A stretch of DNA of 32,088 nt, from contig JAJXWA010000027.1 in the NCBI GenBank assembly GCA_021781795.1, positions 1-32,088 of the forward strand. Reading direction: 5' to 3'. This DNA is from Acidobacteriota bacterium (GTDB taxonomy: Bacteria; Acidobacteriota; Terriglobia; Terriglobales; Acidobacteriaceae). Shown here piece by piece: positions 7,039-16,399 of the stretch. Both the position numbers and the translations under genes were made by a program. Within the stretch, counting starts at the first letter, position 1. Each line of letters starts with the position of its first letter. The notes beneath the pieces were generated by a model that was not told the DNA's origin, made no database searches, and was given only the letters and a program-made list of their open reading frames with translations.

Positions 7039-7486
7039 GATGCCGGGCAACCGGCCGCGCCCGCCCATTCGCTGGCTCGGCCTTGGTAGGTGCGCGTTGG
7101 CCCACAGCCTGCCTTGCCTCGCGCACGAATCGTGTCATCGACTTCGCAAGATGCCCCAGTACCGTTGCCCATTCGTCGAGGTGCATTTCGCCCTCTTTGG
7201 TGAGTCGATACACCCGCCGCGCGGGTCCGCCATCACCCGCCTTCCACTCGGATCGGACGTTGCCATTCGATTCCAGTTGGCGCAGCGTGCGGTAAAGTGC
7301 GCCCCTCTCGATCTCTGCATCCGTCAGAGCATGTTCTTTGAGATCCGCGGCGAGGTCGTACCCATAGGAAAATCCCTTCTGCTTGAGCAGGAGCAAAACA
7401 ACCGGCTCTACGAAGCGATAGAGATTTCCCATTCCGCAGCTGCAAGGATAATCCTTGCCATGATGCGGACAGATTCGCTTGGGCAT
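7025..7486 (-). CDS. PadR-family transcriptional regulator with N-terminal Cys/His motif
   Basis: This 153-residue protein has a PadR winged-helix domain: VVLLLLKQKGFSYGYDLAADL, then GALYRTLRQLESNG as recognition helix, and a wing with RRVYRLTKEGEMHLDEW. Unlike most PadR proteins it begins with a short extension holding C6, H8, H9, C15 and C17 (CPHHGKDYPCSCG), which could bind a metal or an iron-sulfur cluster, or react with sulfur species. The C-terminus is a basic low-complexity tail. It is encoded convergently to the sulfur operon and overlaps dsrE2 by 14 nt, so its transcript could also act antisense to dsrE2. Regulation of the operon by this protein is a guess from position. Confidence 0.85.
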   Translation of the reverse strand: MPKRICPHHGKDYPCSCGMGNLYRFVEPVVLLLLKQKGFSYGYDLAADLKEHALTDAEIERGALYRTLRQLESNGNVRSEWKAGDGGPARRVYRLTKEGEMHLDEWATVLGHLAKSMTRFVREARQAVGQRAPTKAEPANGRARPVARHPKER

Positions 7487-7635
7487 TGGCTTCCCCCGTC
7501 TATTGCCGCTTGGGCTCTCTACCGCATCAAGCTATCACACCCCGAAAAAAGTTGCGAGGAGCCGATCTTCATTGATTTGGAATGCCTCTTCACTCCCGCG
7601 CAAAATCAGCTGAGTTATACCTTGAGGCGGCGCGC

Positions 7636-7985
7636 TGGATGATTCCAGCCGAGAGCATGAAGATGCGGACTCCACTCATCGTTTCCTTGGCCCGGCAGAC
7701 ACTGGACGTGCTGAAAGCGCTGCGACTCTCACCGGCCACAACGAATGGCTATTCCCCGGTGACCTCGACGCCGGGAAGCCGATGAACAACAACACCATCC
7801 TTAAGGCGCTTGAACGGATGGGCTGCAAGGGCTGCATGACCGGCCAAGGCTTCCGAGGGTTGGCTTCCACCATTCTGCATGGGCAGGGCTACAACCATGA
7901 GCACATCAAGTTGTAGCTTGCCCACGCACCGCGCCATGTCGTCAATCGGTACGCAGCTCGTCTTTGGTCTGGACGTCTACCTACC
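7636..7985 (+). pseudogene. Remnant of a P4-type tyrosine integrase
   Basis: Only the C-terminal third survives. Frame one from about 7636 gives RWMIPAESMKMRTPLIVSL and RQTLDVLKALR, typical of the strand and helix before the catalytic box in P4-like integrases. After a frameshift near 7722-7740 the text continues as NEWLFPGDLDAGKPMNNNT, then ALERMGCKGCMTGQGFRGLA, an in-frame TAG at about 7914, and LAHAPRHVVNRYAA. The Arg of box II (GFR), the His of LAHAP and a Tyr are still visible, but the box II His is Gln. Frameshift, stop codon and missing N-terminus show it is dead. It marks an old insertion at the edge of the sulfur operon. Confidence 0.75.
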
Positions 7986-8447
7986 GCCGCCTTCCGCCAT
8001 GCTGGTCACCATCTCTGCGGTCACGTCCAGTCGGCTCTTCCACTGGTCCGCCATCGCCTTCGGACCAGCTTCTGTAAAGTTCATCAGCTCATCCGTCGCC
8101 GCCGAGTAGGCGGGCCAACGCGCGTCCCCCTCTCCTCCCGGATCGCCGGTCTTCGCAAAGTTGACCCAGTAGTTCAGCGCAGCCTTGGCCGTCGCCTCAT
8201 CCGCCGCCGTCAGGTCTTTGCCATACCGTGCCCGCACCGTGTCAAACACAAACGGAATCTCCGTCGCGTGCGGCGCGCCCGGCCACTCCTTGCGCATCGA
8301 ATCCGCCACAGATGAGAAGCGATACTCATACACTCTCTGCCCGCGTGACGCCAGCATCTGCGTGCACTTGCCTTCCTCCCATGGGACAAGGGGTTGCAGC
8401 CAATCGGGATCCATTGAATTGCTCGTCAACCCAATCCTTCCATCCAT
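7977..8447 (-). pseudogene. C-terminal fragment of a type-B carboxylesterase
   Basis: The frame of 156 residues matches the end of para-nitrobenzyl-esterase/carboxylesterase-B proteins from about residue 37 on: VYEYRFSSVADSMRKEW, then GAPHATEIPFVFDTV with the catalytic-type His, then LNYWVNFAKTGDP and WPAYSAA near the end. Full family members are about 500 residues with a nucleophile serine in GESAG, which is absent here. The first roughly 35 residues look unrelated to the family. It is therefore a truncated gene, probably cut by the rearrangement that also left the integrase remnant abutting it at 7977-7985. Confidence 0.7.
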
Positions 8448-9197
8448 CCAGACGTGCTCCAGGATTCATCAGCGTTCGAGGAAGTGCTGCAAGACCGCTC
8501 GGTACGAAGAACGGAACCACAAATCCTAAGAAAATTGGAGTCGCAAGGCAGGAAACCTGGGAAAGGACCGTAGGGTGCCACCGCGGAAGAGCAGAAAGAT
8601 CTACGGCGGTCAGTTTCTAGGAGTAAATAACCAGCTTTCGATGGAGTATGCCAGTCACTACCCCACATGCGCAACATTCTTCAGCATCTTTTCATCAATT
8701 CCCCTTCTCTCCGCTAAACCTGTCGCGCTGCTCGATGCTTCGCTCCAACCTCGAAGCGCTCCGGCAGCGGCGTCTCTTCTGGCCCACCTCTGCGGACAAA
8801 TCTTTGGACTGTGTTTGAGCTTTTTGACGCACCTCCGTTCTACATGACTCAGCAACTCTCTGCGGGAAAGGAGCTTTAAGCCGCTAAGAAGATTGATCTT
8901 GCCACAGCATCCGTATGGGGCCTGGGTCGGCCTGCAGGCTGGCACGCAATGTGCAATGAAGTCAAAGCGTTGCGACATGAGAGTTGCGCGGTGGCGCGTG
9001 TCGCTTTGGGTTGGTCCTGCAATCACCTCAGGTGAGGTTCCCGTGCGCAATACCTGCACAATGTTGCCAATCTACAGCTTGATGCAGAACCGTGGCACCG
9101 CATGCAATCAACATCCGCCCTGCGCAGGCTGTGGCGGTGCGAGGCAGACGAGGGCACAGCACACTCCGCTCTCAAGCCGTTTACCAAGGAGGGTTCC
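8448..9197. other. Gap without recognisable gene
   Basis: Several short open frames exist on both strands, among them one on the minus strand at 8326-8520 that starts with VPFFVPSGLAALPRTL, but none matches a family I know and none has good start signals. The stretch probably continues the decayed region to its left. The last 20 nt hold the AAGGAGGG ribosome site of the next gene (9187-9194). A promoter for that gene should lie here, but I see no clear -35/-10 pair. Confidence 0.5.
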
Positions 9198-12100
9198 ATG
9201 TACCGCCGAACTATTCCCGTCATACTCTCCACATTGCTGCTGAGCTTCAGCAGCGCCTTATTTATTGGGTGCGGCAGCAGTAGTACACCCGCCACTCCCA
9301 ATGAACAACCGGTCAACAATCCTGTACCGACGATTAGCACACTCAGTGCGGCGAGCGTCATCCTCGGCAGCGATGACCTTTCATTGACGGTCACTGGCAC
9401 CAACTTTACCCCAACCACAAAGATTTCCTTCGGCACCGACGTGCTCACTCCGTCAACGGTGGGTGCCACCACGCTGGCATTTGTCGTTCCAAAAGCGCTC
9501 CTGACAACTGCGAAGATCGTACCGGTCACCGCATCCAACCCAACTCCCGGCGGCGGAACATCCAATGCAGTGAATTTCACCATTGCGTATCCAGTTCCCA
9601 CCCTTGCCTCCTTCGTCGCGAGTTCCATATATCTCAACACCACAAGCTTCACGCTCGAGATAGATGGACATGGCTTCACCGCCGCGACTCGTCTCTCCTT
9701 TGGAACGGATGAGCTGACGCCGGCTTCCGTGACTGAATCCCACATCGCCGTGCCGGTGCCCGATGCTCTGCTCACCGTCGCGCGCATCGTTCCAGTCACC
9801 GCGTCCAACCCGACTCCCGGCGGCGGGGCCTCCAATGAGGTCAATTTCACCATCGGGTATCCTCTTCCAACCCTTGGCTCCTTCGTCGCGAGTTCCACAT
9901 TGCTCAACAGCACAGGCTTCACACTCGAAGTCGATGGGCATGGCTTCACCGCCGCGACTCGAATCTACTTTGGAACGGATGCGCTGACTCCGGCCTCCGT
10001 CACTGAATCCCACATCGTCGCGCCGGTTCCCGATGCTCTGCTCACCACCGCGCGCCTTGTTTCAATCACTGCGTCCAATCCCGAACCGCTTGGAGGCACA
10101 TCGAACTCCATCGAGTTCAGCGTCAACAACCCGACTCCGGTCATTACTGCGCTTTCCGTGGACACGGCCGAGGTCGGCCTGGAAACGGACCTGGCTCTTG
10201 AGATCACCGGCACCAATTTTGTCTCTGGAGCCGTGGTCGAGTTCGGCCCGAACAAACTCACACCGGGCACTGCGGAGAACGGAAAACTCGGCGTCACGGT
10301 GCCTGCGAATGCCTTTGGTGCCGCAGCCGAAATACCCGTGACGGTGACGAATCCCGGACCCGGCGGCGGTCCCTCGAATGCAATGACGTTCAAGCTCAAC
10401 AACCCGTTGCCGGTTCTCACCGCTCTCTCACAGCAGGAAGCAACCGCCGGAAGTTCTGCATTTGAACTTCTGCTTATCGGATCGAAATTCGTTTCCACCA
10501 CCACCGTCGACTTCGGCGGAACAGTCCTCACACCGTCCTCGGCCACCAAGGGAGAGCTCGTCGTTTCCATTCCCGAGACGGCCTTTGCAAACGGCGGCGT
10601 CATTCAGGTGAAGGCTGTCAGTCCAGGTCCGGGCGGGGGATCTTCGAGCACCCTTGATTTCACGATTAACAATCCGGTACCTGTCATCACCTCCGTCTCA
10701 CCGGTCAGCATTACCAACACTGGCAGTGATGTGGTGATCTCCCTCATCGGTTCCAACTTCGTTGCAAGCAGCGCAGCGCAGGTCGGAACAAATCCCATAA
10801 CCTCTTCCTTTGGCTCCAAAACAGCGATGCAGGTGACGGTTCCAAAAGATCTGGTCGCTGCTGGCGTTCCCAGCGGAAAGATCTCCATCAGCGTGAGCAA
10901 CCCAAACCCCGCCGGCGGGTCGTCCAATGCGGTTGACGTCATCGTCCATGACAAGGCAGCCCTTGCATGGCAGACGCTAGCCAACGGAGTCAGCACCCTG
11001 CCCGGCACCACCACAGCCTTCGGCGTCTTTGGCTCGCCTTCGATCAATGCAAGCGGCATGGCCGTCTTCAGAGGTCAAAGCGTCCTCTCGACTTCTGAAG
11101 GCAGCGGAGAATCCAGCACCACCACAGGCATCTATACAGCCGATCTGGCCAATAACGGCAAGCTGGCGAAAGTTGTGGACATCGCAACCATCGTTCCCGA
11201 TCCGAATACGCTGAAGTATGGCAACACATACGCAAAATTCGGCGGATTCCCATCCTTCCCAAATATCGACCAAGCCTCCAGCTTTGTCGGTTTCAATGCA
11301 ACGCACCCGCCTGTGATTTCTCTTCCCAGCAACGGCAAAGCAGGGAGCGCAGGCATCTACAGCAATCCGGCGGGGGCGCTGGATACCGGAGTCGGCCTCT
11401 TCGTGGCGGACGCTACCACCACCTATCCGTACTTCCAGAATCCTGAACTCCCGGGAACCGCCTTTGGCGCCTTTCCAAATTCACCCGCAGTTGTCAACGG
11501 AAACACGCTCGTGTTCAAAGGCGACTTCCTGAACGGGACCGCCGTAGCCATGGGCGTCTATTCCCGTGACGTGGTCGCGGCCGATGGCACGTCTCCCGTT
11601 GCCCTGATCGCGAGCACCTACAGCACCAAGGTCCCCGGCAAGACGATGAAGTTCGGCTATCTTGCCGCTCCCAGTGCGGTTGGAAGTACGGTGGTGTTCG
11701 TCGGGTATGACAGGAAAGACGCTCCAACTGCAGGCGGCATTTATTCAACGCCGATCAGCGCGCCCACGTTCACGACTCTGGTGGCGATTGGCACTCCTGT
11801 GCCGGGCGAAGACACAACGGTTACCTTCAACCGCTTCGGCGACGCGGTCTCCTTCGATGGTCGATTTGTCGGCTTCTGGGGAGCCTGGGGAACTGAGACG
11901 ACAAACGTGCACGTGACCTGCCCAACGGACGATGCGGCAGTACAAGCCTATTGCCTCACCATCTTCCCGAACGGCTATGATGCAACGGTCCCAGTCCATC
12001 AGGGCATGTTTGTGTACGACACAGCCAACAGCACGCTGGCCGTCGTTGCCAAAACAGGCAGCGAGTTCAGCGACTTCACCTATTGGCCGTTTGTCGGAAC

Positions 12101-12512
12101 GCTGCCTGAAGAGGGTGCCCCAACCACAACCGGTGGCAGTTCAGGTGGGGGCGACGAACCTGTCGAAGTCCCGCTCGAACCGCCGGCCTTTGTCCTGTCT
12201 CCCGCGATCGCAGTCGTCGGCCAGTCTGGTGGAAACTATCAGGCGGCCTTCAAAGCGAAGTCCGGACCCGTGGACGGCATCTACATGCGCTCTGGCCCCG
12301 GCGATGCAATTCCGATCGTCACCGCACTTGACTCAACAATGGCAGGAGCGGCCGTGGATAACGCTGCAAGCGCATCGGCCCAGATCCAGAAATTTGATCT
12401 GGAACGCTCTGGCATGAACGGCAACTGGCTTGCCATCGGCGTCAACGTACAGGACGGCGGCAAGCAGAGCACGTCGACCGGCTTGTATGCAGCCGACCTT
12501 TCTGCTCAGTAG
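9198..12512 (+). CDS. Large TIG/IPT-repeat lipoprotein
   Basis: This is a 1104-residue exported protein. The ATG at 9198 has AAGGAGGG just upstream, so the longer frame from 9102 is rejected. The N-terminus is a lipoprotein signal (hydrophobic segment, then FIGC). Six immunoglobulin-like TIG/IPT repeats of about 90 residues follow, starting at 9321, 9591, 9861, 10131, 10404 and 10674. Each opens with P-x-P-x-(I/L), contains a TGTNF or DGHGF turn, and closes with a proline- and glycine-rich SNP-PGGG-SN motif. Repeats 2 and 3 are very similar in DNA. The remaining roughly 520 residues hold several copies of a motif of the type ...AVFRG...GIYTADL... and ...FVGYDRKDAPTAGGIYS..., which suggests a beta-propeller. 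A Gly/Ser linker lies near 12130. Likely a cell-surface binding or adhesion protein; the ligand is unknown. Confidence 0.85.
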   Translation: MYRRTIPVILSTLLLSFSSALFIGCGSSSTPATPNEQPVNNPVPTISTLSAASVILGSDDLSLTVTGTNFTPTTKISFGTDVLTPSTVGATTLAFVVPKALLTTAKIVPVTASNPTPGGGTSNAVNFTIAYPVPTLASFVASSIYLNTTSFTLEIDGHGFTAATRLSFGTDELTPASVTESHIAVPVPDALLTVARIVPVTASNPTPGGGASNEVNFTIGYPLPTLGSFVASSTLLNSTGFTLEVDGHGFTAATRIYFGTDALTPASVTESHIVAPVPDALLTTARLVSITASNPEPLGGTSNSIEFSVNNPTPVITALSVDTAEVGLETDLALEITGTNFVSGAVVEFGPNKLTPGTAENGKLGVTVPANAFGAAAEIPVTVTNPGPGGGPSNAMTFKLNNPLPVLTALSQQEATAGSSAFELLLIGSKFVSTTTVDFGGTVLTPSSATKGELVVSIPETAFANGGVIQVKAVSPGPGGGSSSTLDFTINNPVPVITSVSPVSITNTGSDVVISLIGSNFVASSAAQVGTNPITSSFGSKTAMQVTVPKDLVAAGVPSGKISISVSNPNPAGGSSNAVDVIVHDKAALAWQTLANGVSTLPGTTTAFGVFGSPSINASGMAVFRGQSVLSTSEGSGESSTTTGIYTADLANNGKLAKVVDIATIVPDPNTLKYGNTYAKFGGFPSFPNIDQASSFVGFNATHPPVISLPSNGKAGSAGIYSNPAGALDTGVGLFVADATTTYPYFQNPELPGTAFGAFPNSPAVVNGNTLVFKGDFLNGTAVAMGVYSRDVVAADGTSPVALIASTYSTKVPGKTMKFGYLAAPSAVGSTVVFVGYDRKDAPTAGGIYSTPISAPTFTTLVAIGTPVPGEDTTVTFNRFGDAVSFDGRFVGFWGAWGTETTNVHVTCPTDDAAVQAYCLTIFPNGYDATVPVHQGMFVYDTANSTLAVVAKTGSEFSDFTYWPFVGTLPEEGAPTTTGGSSGGGDEPVEVPLEPPAFVLSPAIAVVGQSGGNYQAAFKAKSGPVDGIYMRSGPGDAIPIVTALDSTMAGAAVDNAASASAQIQKFDLERSGMNGNWLAIGVNVQDGGKQSTSTGLYAADLSAQ

Positions 12513-12557
12513 AGAGGTTGATTGCAGGGTTGGTCGCGCCACGACCTGTTGTCTTTC

Positions 12558-12594
12558 AGGAGCTGCCTGTTACGGGCAGCTCCTGATTCTTTTT
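12558..12594 (+). terminator. Rho-independent terminator of the TIG lipoprotein gene
   Basis: AGGAGCTGCC (12558-12567) pairs perfectly with GGCAGCTCCT (12575-12584) over ten bases around a 7-nt loop, and TTCTTTTT follows. It lies 46 nt after the stop codon of the TIG-repeat gene. Confidence 0.85.
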
Positions 12595-12666
12595 GAAAGC
12601 CTGCAACCCCACCCATCACTCGCAAAATGCAAGCTTGCCCGGCCTTCAATCACGTGTGAATCCTTG

Positions 12667-13800
12667 TTACGCCATCGCACCAGCCGCTGCCGCATTCGGG
12701 CGCACGCGAAACTTCTTCGTCGTAATCGCCAGCGTGCGCTCCATCTTGCGTAGTGCGCCCGTTTCATCCGGCGCCACAAAGGTCGATGCCACGCCGAGGC
12801 TCGACGCCCGTCCCGTCCGTCCCACGCGATGCACAAAGTCTTCGGCTTCCTTCGGCAGGTCATAGTTCACCACGTGCGCCACGTCGGCCACGTCAATGCC
12901 GCGCGCCGCCACGTCCGTCGCCACCAGCACGCGATGCCGCCCCTGCGCAAAGCTGCGCAGCGCCGCGCTCCGCTGCGACTGCGTCCGGTCGCCGTGAATC
13001 TGCGTCGCCGTGTGCCCTGACCTCGACAACCGCCGCGCCACGCGATCCGCCCCATGCTTCGTCCGCACAAACACCAGAAAGCTTCCCTCATGCGCGCCAA
13101 GCAGATGCTCCAGCAGTTCCTGCTTCTTGTCTACGGGGACCTCAAACGCACGCAGCTCCACATTCGGCGAAGGCTTCAGCGCAGAGCCAATCTCCACGCG
13201 CACCGGATTCTTCAGGTAGTCGCGCGCCACATCGCGAATCTCCGCGCTCAGCGTCGCCGAGTAGCACATCGTCTGTCGCTCCACTGGCAGCGCCGCCGCA
13301 ATCCGCTTGATCGCCGGCTTGAAACCCATGTCCAGCATCCGGTCCACTTCGTCCAGCACCAGCATCTTCACGCCGCTCAGCTTCACCAGCTTGCGCTGCA
13401 GATAATCCTCCAGCCGCCCGGGCGTCGCCACAATCAGCCGCGCCCCGCGCCGGATCGCCTCAAGCTGCGGCGCCTCCGCCAGCCCGCCGCACACCAGTGC
13501 CGCCGTGCCCTCGCTCCGCGTCAGGTTCCGCCACTGCTCCAGCACCTGCATCGCCAGCTCGCGCGTCGGCAGCAGCACCAGCGCCGTCGCGCCCTTCTGG
13601 TCTTTCGGCATCCGCTCAATCAGCGGAATCAGAAAGCTCAGCGTCTTGCCCGTGCCCGTCTGCGCCGTCGCCAGGATGTCCTGCCCCTCCAGCGCCGGAG
13701 GAATCGCCGCAGCCTGCACCGGCGTGGGGTTGATAAAGTTTGCACGCGCCAGTTGCTGCTGCAACGGCGCAGAAAGTTGAAGCTCTGAAAATTGTTTCAC
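12667..13800 (-). CDS. DEAD-box ATP-dependent RNA helicase (DEVD variant)
   Basis: This is a two-domain RNA helicase of the RhlE-like type: Q motif (FINPTPVQAAAIP), motif I ATAQTGTGKT, motif Ia PTRELA, motif II DEVD (13342-13353), motif III SAT, and in the second domain DVAARGIDVADV and HRVGRTGRA. Such proteins unwind short RNA duplexes in ribosome assembly or RNA decay. I choose the GTG at 13800, which gives VKQFSELQLS at the usual family start and has AGGA upstream. A GTG at 13896 with its own AGGAG would add 32 low-complexity residues, and the choice is not certain. The C-terminal tail after motif VI is only about 50 residues and ends in basic and Ala-rich sequence. Motif II as DEVD instead of DEAD is unusual but should still bind Mg-ATP. 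Confidence 0.92.
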   Translation of the reverse strand: MKQFSELQLSAPLQQQLARANFINPTPVQAAAIPPALEGQDILATAQTGTGKTLSFLIPLIERMPKDQKGATALVLLPTRELAMQVLEQWRNLTRSEGTAALVCGGLAEAPQLEAIRRGARLIVATPGRLEDYLQRKLVKLSGVKMLVLDEVDRMLDMGFKPAIKRIAAALPVERQTMCYSATLSAEIRDVARDYLKNPVRVEIGSALKPSPNVELRAFEVPVDKKQELLEHLLGAHEGSFLVFVRTKHGADRVARRLSRSGHTATQIHGDRTQSQRSAALRSFAQGRHRVLVATDVAARGIDVADVAHVVNYDLPKEAEDFVHRVGRTGRASSLGVASTFVAPDETGALRKMERTLAITTKKFRVRPNAAAAGAMA

Positions 13801-14223
13801 TCTGTTCCTGTTCTGCTGCGCGCCGGCGTCTCCACCATCAGAGTCACCCATGGAGTCACCACGGCCGCTGCAGTCGCTTTGTGCTTCGCCGGTCACACGG
13901 CTCCTGCCGTGGCTCCGCGAAGAACCATCATCTTTTTCTATGCAGGAAAACCAGGGAAGCGCTCACATCACGCCGATTCAAGTTCCACCCACACGCTGCG
14001 TCTTCGGCTGCACGGCGCAATCCTGCGCAGCAGCCTGGTCCGGTCGAAACCTCGACTTCAATGGACCATTACGCTGAGGGGCCTGGGGAATTTACGTGGG
14101 GAACGATCTTGCGGGATGAAGGCGAGAGCGCGCACAACCAAACAACTGAGCGTAGATTTATTCTACCACGACCACAGTTTCAACATGGCGGGGCAACGCC
14201 TTCCGCATCCCAGCCGCTTCTCA
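13801..14223. other. Gap upstream of the helicase gene, possible long leader
   Basis: No convincing gene is present. On the minus strand TGGTAGAAT at 14168-14160 resembles an extended -10 element, inside a small palindrome GTAGA-TTTAT-TCTAC. If used, it would give the helicase mRNA a leader of about 350 nt. Long leaders are common for RNA-helicase genes that regulate themselves. No good -35 is visible, so this is tentative. Confidence 0.3.
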
Positions 14224-15276
14224 TCAGAAGTACTTCTTCAGCTTCAAAATCCGCGACTCAAACCCATACCACAGTACCGTCGCAACCACCGTCGAAGCCG
14301 CCAGCCGGAACGCCACCACCGCCAGATTCCCCGCCACCCCATACCGATCCATCTTCAGATCAAACCACCCGAAGTAGACGAACACCGCGATGTGGACCAT
14401 ATAAAGCCCGTAGCTGATCTTGCCGAAATACGCGAGCGGTCCCCGCCGCAGCAGCCCATGAATCGGATTCCGCGCGCCGACGGAAGCAGCCAGCGCCAGC
14501 ACCGCGCCGCCATAGCCAAAGGCCAGAGCCGTGTCCAGAAATGCAGTGCCGCCCGCCACCGTGAACACAGCAACACCCCCGGCAACAAACGACACCAGCC
14601 CCACCGCCAGCCATGTGCGGCGGCTCAGCCGCAGCGTGTACAACCCGATGGCCAGCAGGCTGCCCAGTGCAATGCCGTCCAGATGCGTCAGGGTATGCGT
14701 CGGCGTCAGCCAGTGGAAATGCGACCGGCGAAACAGCGGCGCCGCGATCAGCGCGCCTGCCGCCGGCAGTGAAAGCAGCGCAGGGTTGCGCAGCCACCGC
14801 ACCGCCGGCGCCCACAGAAAATAGTACTGCTCCTCAATCGCAAGCGCCCACGTGGGACCCAACGCCGGCGGCAGCGCCAGCGGCAACAGATTCTGCAGGA
14901 AGAGGAAATACGCCCACCACGGCGCCGTGCACACCGCCTGCCACACGCTCGGCCCGATGTACCACGGAGCCTCTGCATACACAAACGCAAGCAGCAGCAG
15001 ATACACCGGCCAGATGCGAAGAATCCGCCGTGCATGAAAATTGTGAAAGTAGTGAGGCCGGTCCCGTGCGCCCAGCAGATTGCACGTAATCAGAAATCCG
15101 CTCAGGAAGAAGAACAGCGTTACGCCCGACCATCCCCAGATCGCGACAGCATGCAGCCATGTCCCTACCAATCGTGGGCTGCAGTGATACAAGACCACCG
15201 CCAGAATCGCGAGCCCGCGCAGCCCGTCCAGTTCGGGCAGGTAGGTGGGCAGCCAGGTTGGGCGTTCGATCGTCAA
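14224..15276 (-). CDS. Acyltransferase-3 family membrane protein
   Basis: This 350-residue integral membrane protein belongs to the acyltransferase-3 (OafA/YrhL) family. It opens with LPELDGLRGLAILAVVLYHCSP, the family hallmark with the catalytic-type His. GVTLFFFLSGFLIT, the F-ARRILRIWPVYLLL segment and about nine further hydrophobic helices follow. These proteins add acetyl or other acyl groups to cell-surface sugars, O-antigen or peptidoglycan. The substrate cannot be told from sequence, and no glycan genes adjoin it. The start is a TTG at 15276 with AGGCAGG upstream, 11 nt after the stop of proC, so the two genes are probably cotranscribed. Confidence 0.88.
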   Translation of the reverse strand: MTIERPTWLPTYLPELDGLRGLAILAVVLYHCSPRLVGTWLHAVAIWGWSGVTLFFFLSGFLITCNLLGARDRPHYFHNFHARRILRIWPVYLLLLAFVYAEAPWYIGPSVWQAVCTAPWWAYFLFLQNLLPLALPPALGPTWALAIEEQYYFLWAPAVRWLRNPALLSLPAAGALIAAPLFRRSHFHWLTPTHTLTHLDGIALGSLLAIGLYTLRLSRRTWLAVGLVSFVAGGVAVFTVAGGTAFLDTALAFGYGGAVLALAASVGARNPIHGLLRRGPLAYFGKISYGLYMVHIAVFVYFGWFDLKMDRYGVAGNLAVVAFRLAASTVVATVLWYGFESRILKLKKYF

Positions 15277-15287
15277 GCGCAGCCTGC

Positions 15288-16142
15288 CTATCCCGCCGCC
15301 AGCTCCTTCGCCCGCTGCGTCGCGCGCATCACCGCCTTAATCAGCGTCACGCGCAGCCCGCCTTCTTCCAGCTCCAGAATGCCGTCAATCGTGCATCCCG
15401 CCGGCGTCGTCACTTCGTCCTTCAAGAGCGCCGGGTGATACCCCGTCTCCAGCACCATCTTGCCCGCGCCAAACACTGTCTGCGCCGCCAGTTGCGTCGC
15501 CGTATCGCGCGGCAGGCCCACCTTCACGCCCGCCTCCGCCAGCGCCTCAATAATGATGTACACATACGCCGGCCCCGACGCCGAAAGCCCCGTCACGGCG
15601 TCCATATGCTTCTCGTCCACCGTCACCGTGCGGCCCACCGTCTCAAAGATCCGCTGCGCCATCTCCATCTGCTCCGGCTTCACAAACCGCCCGCGGCACA
15701 ACCCCGTCGCGCCCGCGCCCAGCGCCGACGGCGTATTCGGCATCGCGCGAATCACCGCAATCTCCATCCCCGCCGCCTCTTCCATCGCCCGCGTCTTCAC
15801 GCTCGCCGCAAACGACACCAGCGTCTTCTTCGGCGTCAGCGCCGGCTTAATCTCCTCAATCAGATCCGGCACCTGAAACGGCTTCACGCCCAGCAGAATC
15901 AGGTCCGCCCGCTTCGCTGCCTCCAGATTGTCCGTGCCCACGTCCACGCCCCACTGCGCGCTCCGCGCCACAGCCTTCTCCGCGTGCGCCACCGTCGCGT
16001 GAATCTGCTCCGGCGCAAACAGATTCTGCTTCAGAAATGCCTGCAGCAGAATTCCGCCCATCTTGCCCGCGCCCAGCACCGCAACGTGCACGTGCGGCAG
16101 TTGCGCGGGCGCTCCCTGAGCCTCTACGGCAATCTCAGCCAT
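15288..16142 (-). CDS. proC: Pyrroline-5-carboxylate reductase
   Basis: This 284-residue protein catalyses the last step of proline synthesis, NAD(P)H-dependent reduction of pyrroline-5-carboxylate. The Rossmann motif AVLGAGKMGG is near residue 20. Typical family segments follow: ILLGVKPFQ, AVIRAMPNTPSALGAGATGLC, and the C-terminal helical domain with DAVTGLSASGPAYVYIIIEAL and TPAGCTIDGILELEEGGLR. About 15 extra residues precede the Rossmann strand. The ATG has AGGA 6-7 nt upstream. It leads a two-gene unit with the acyltransferase; the functional link is not obvious. Confidence 0.95.
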   Translation of the reverse strand: MAEIAVEAQGAPAQLPHVHVAVLGAGKMGGILLQAFLKQNLFAPEQIHATVAHAEKAVARSAQWGVDVGTDNLEAAKRADLILLGVKPFQVPDLIEEIKPALTPKKTLVSFAASVKTRAMEEAAGMEIAVIRAMPNTPSALGAGATGLCRGRFVKPEQMEMAQRIFETVGRTVTVDEKHMDAVTGLSASGPAYVYIIIEALAEAGVKVGLPRDTATQLAAQTVFGAGKMVLETGYHPALLKDEVTTPAGCTIDGILELEEGGLRVTLIKAVMRATQRAKELAAG

Positions 16143-16399
16143 GTGGGTTCCTGTCTTGATTTGGAGATGAAGTACTCCTCTTCAGGATACTCCGCCGCGA
16201 CTCACCGTGCGAATCCCCGCCTCCACGGGGAATGGGTCAGACTCCAGGCAGCCGTTCAGACGTCCATGCCCCACCGCGAGCAATGCACGAGCAAATCGCT
16301 CGCGGGAATGCAATCTGAAGCAATCACGGACGCGAGCCCTACGTTTCAACGAGTGCCCTGAGGTAAGGAATTAATGCTAAAATGTAAGGAGGCTGCACT

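Noticed and set aside
8658..9059. 133-residue minus-strand frame upstream of the TIG lipoprotein gene
   Set aside because: No recognisable family, Arg/Cys-rich mixed composition and no ribosome site; it overlaps the region that should hold the promoter of the next gene.
16375..16383. TGCTAAAAT as an extended -10 promoter of the vapBC-like pair
   Set aside because: The start point would fall inside the AAGGAGG ribosome site at 16386-16392, so both signals cannot serve the same mRNA; the ribosome site is the stronger one.
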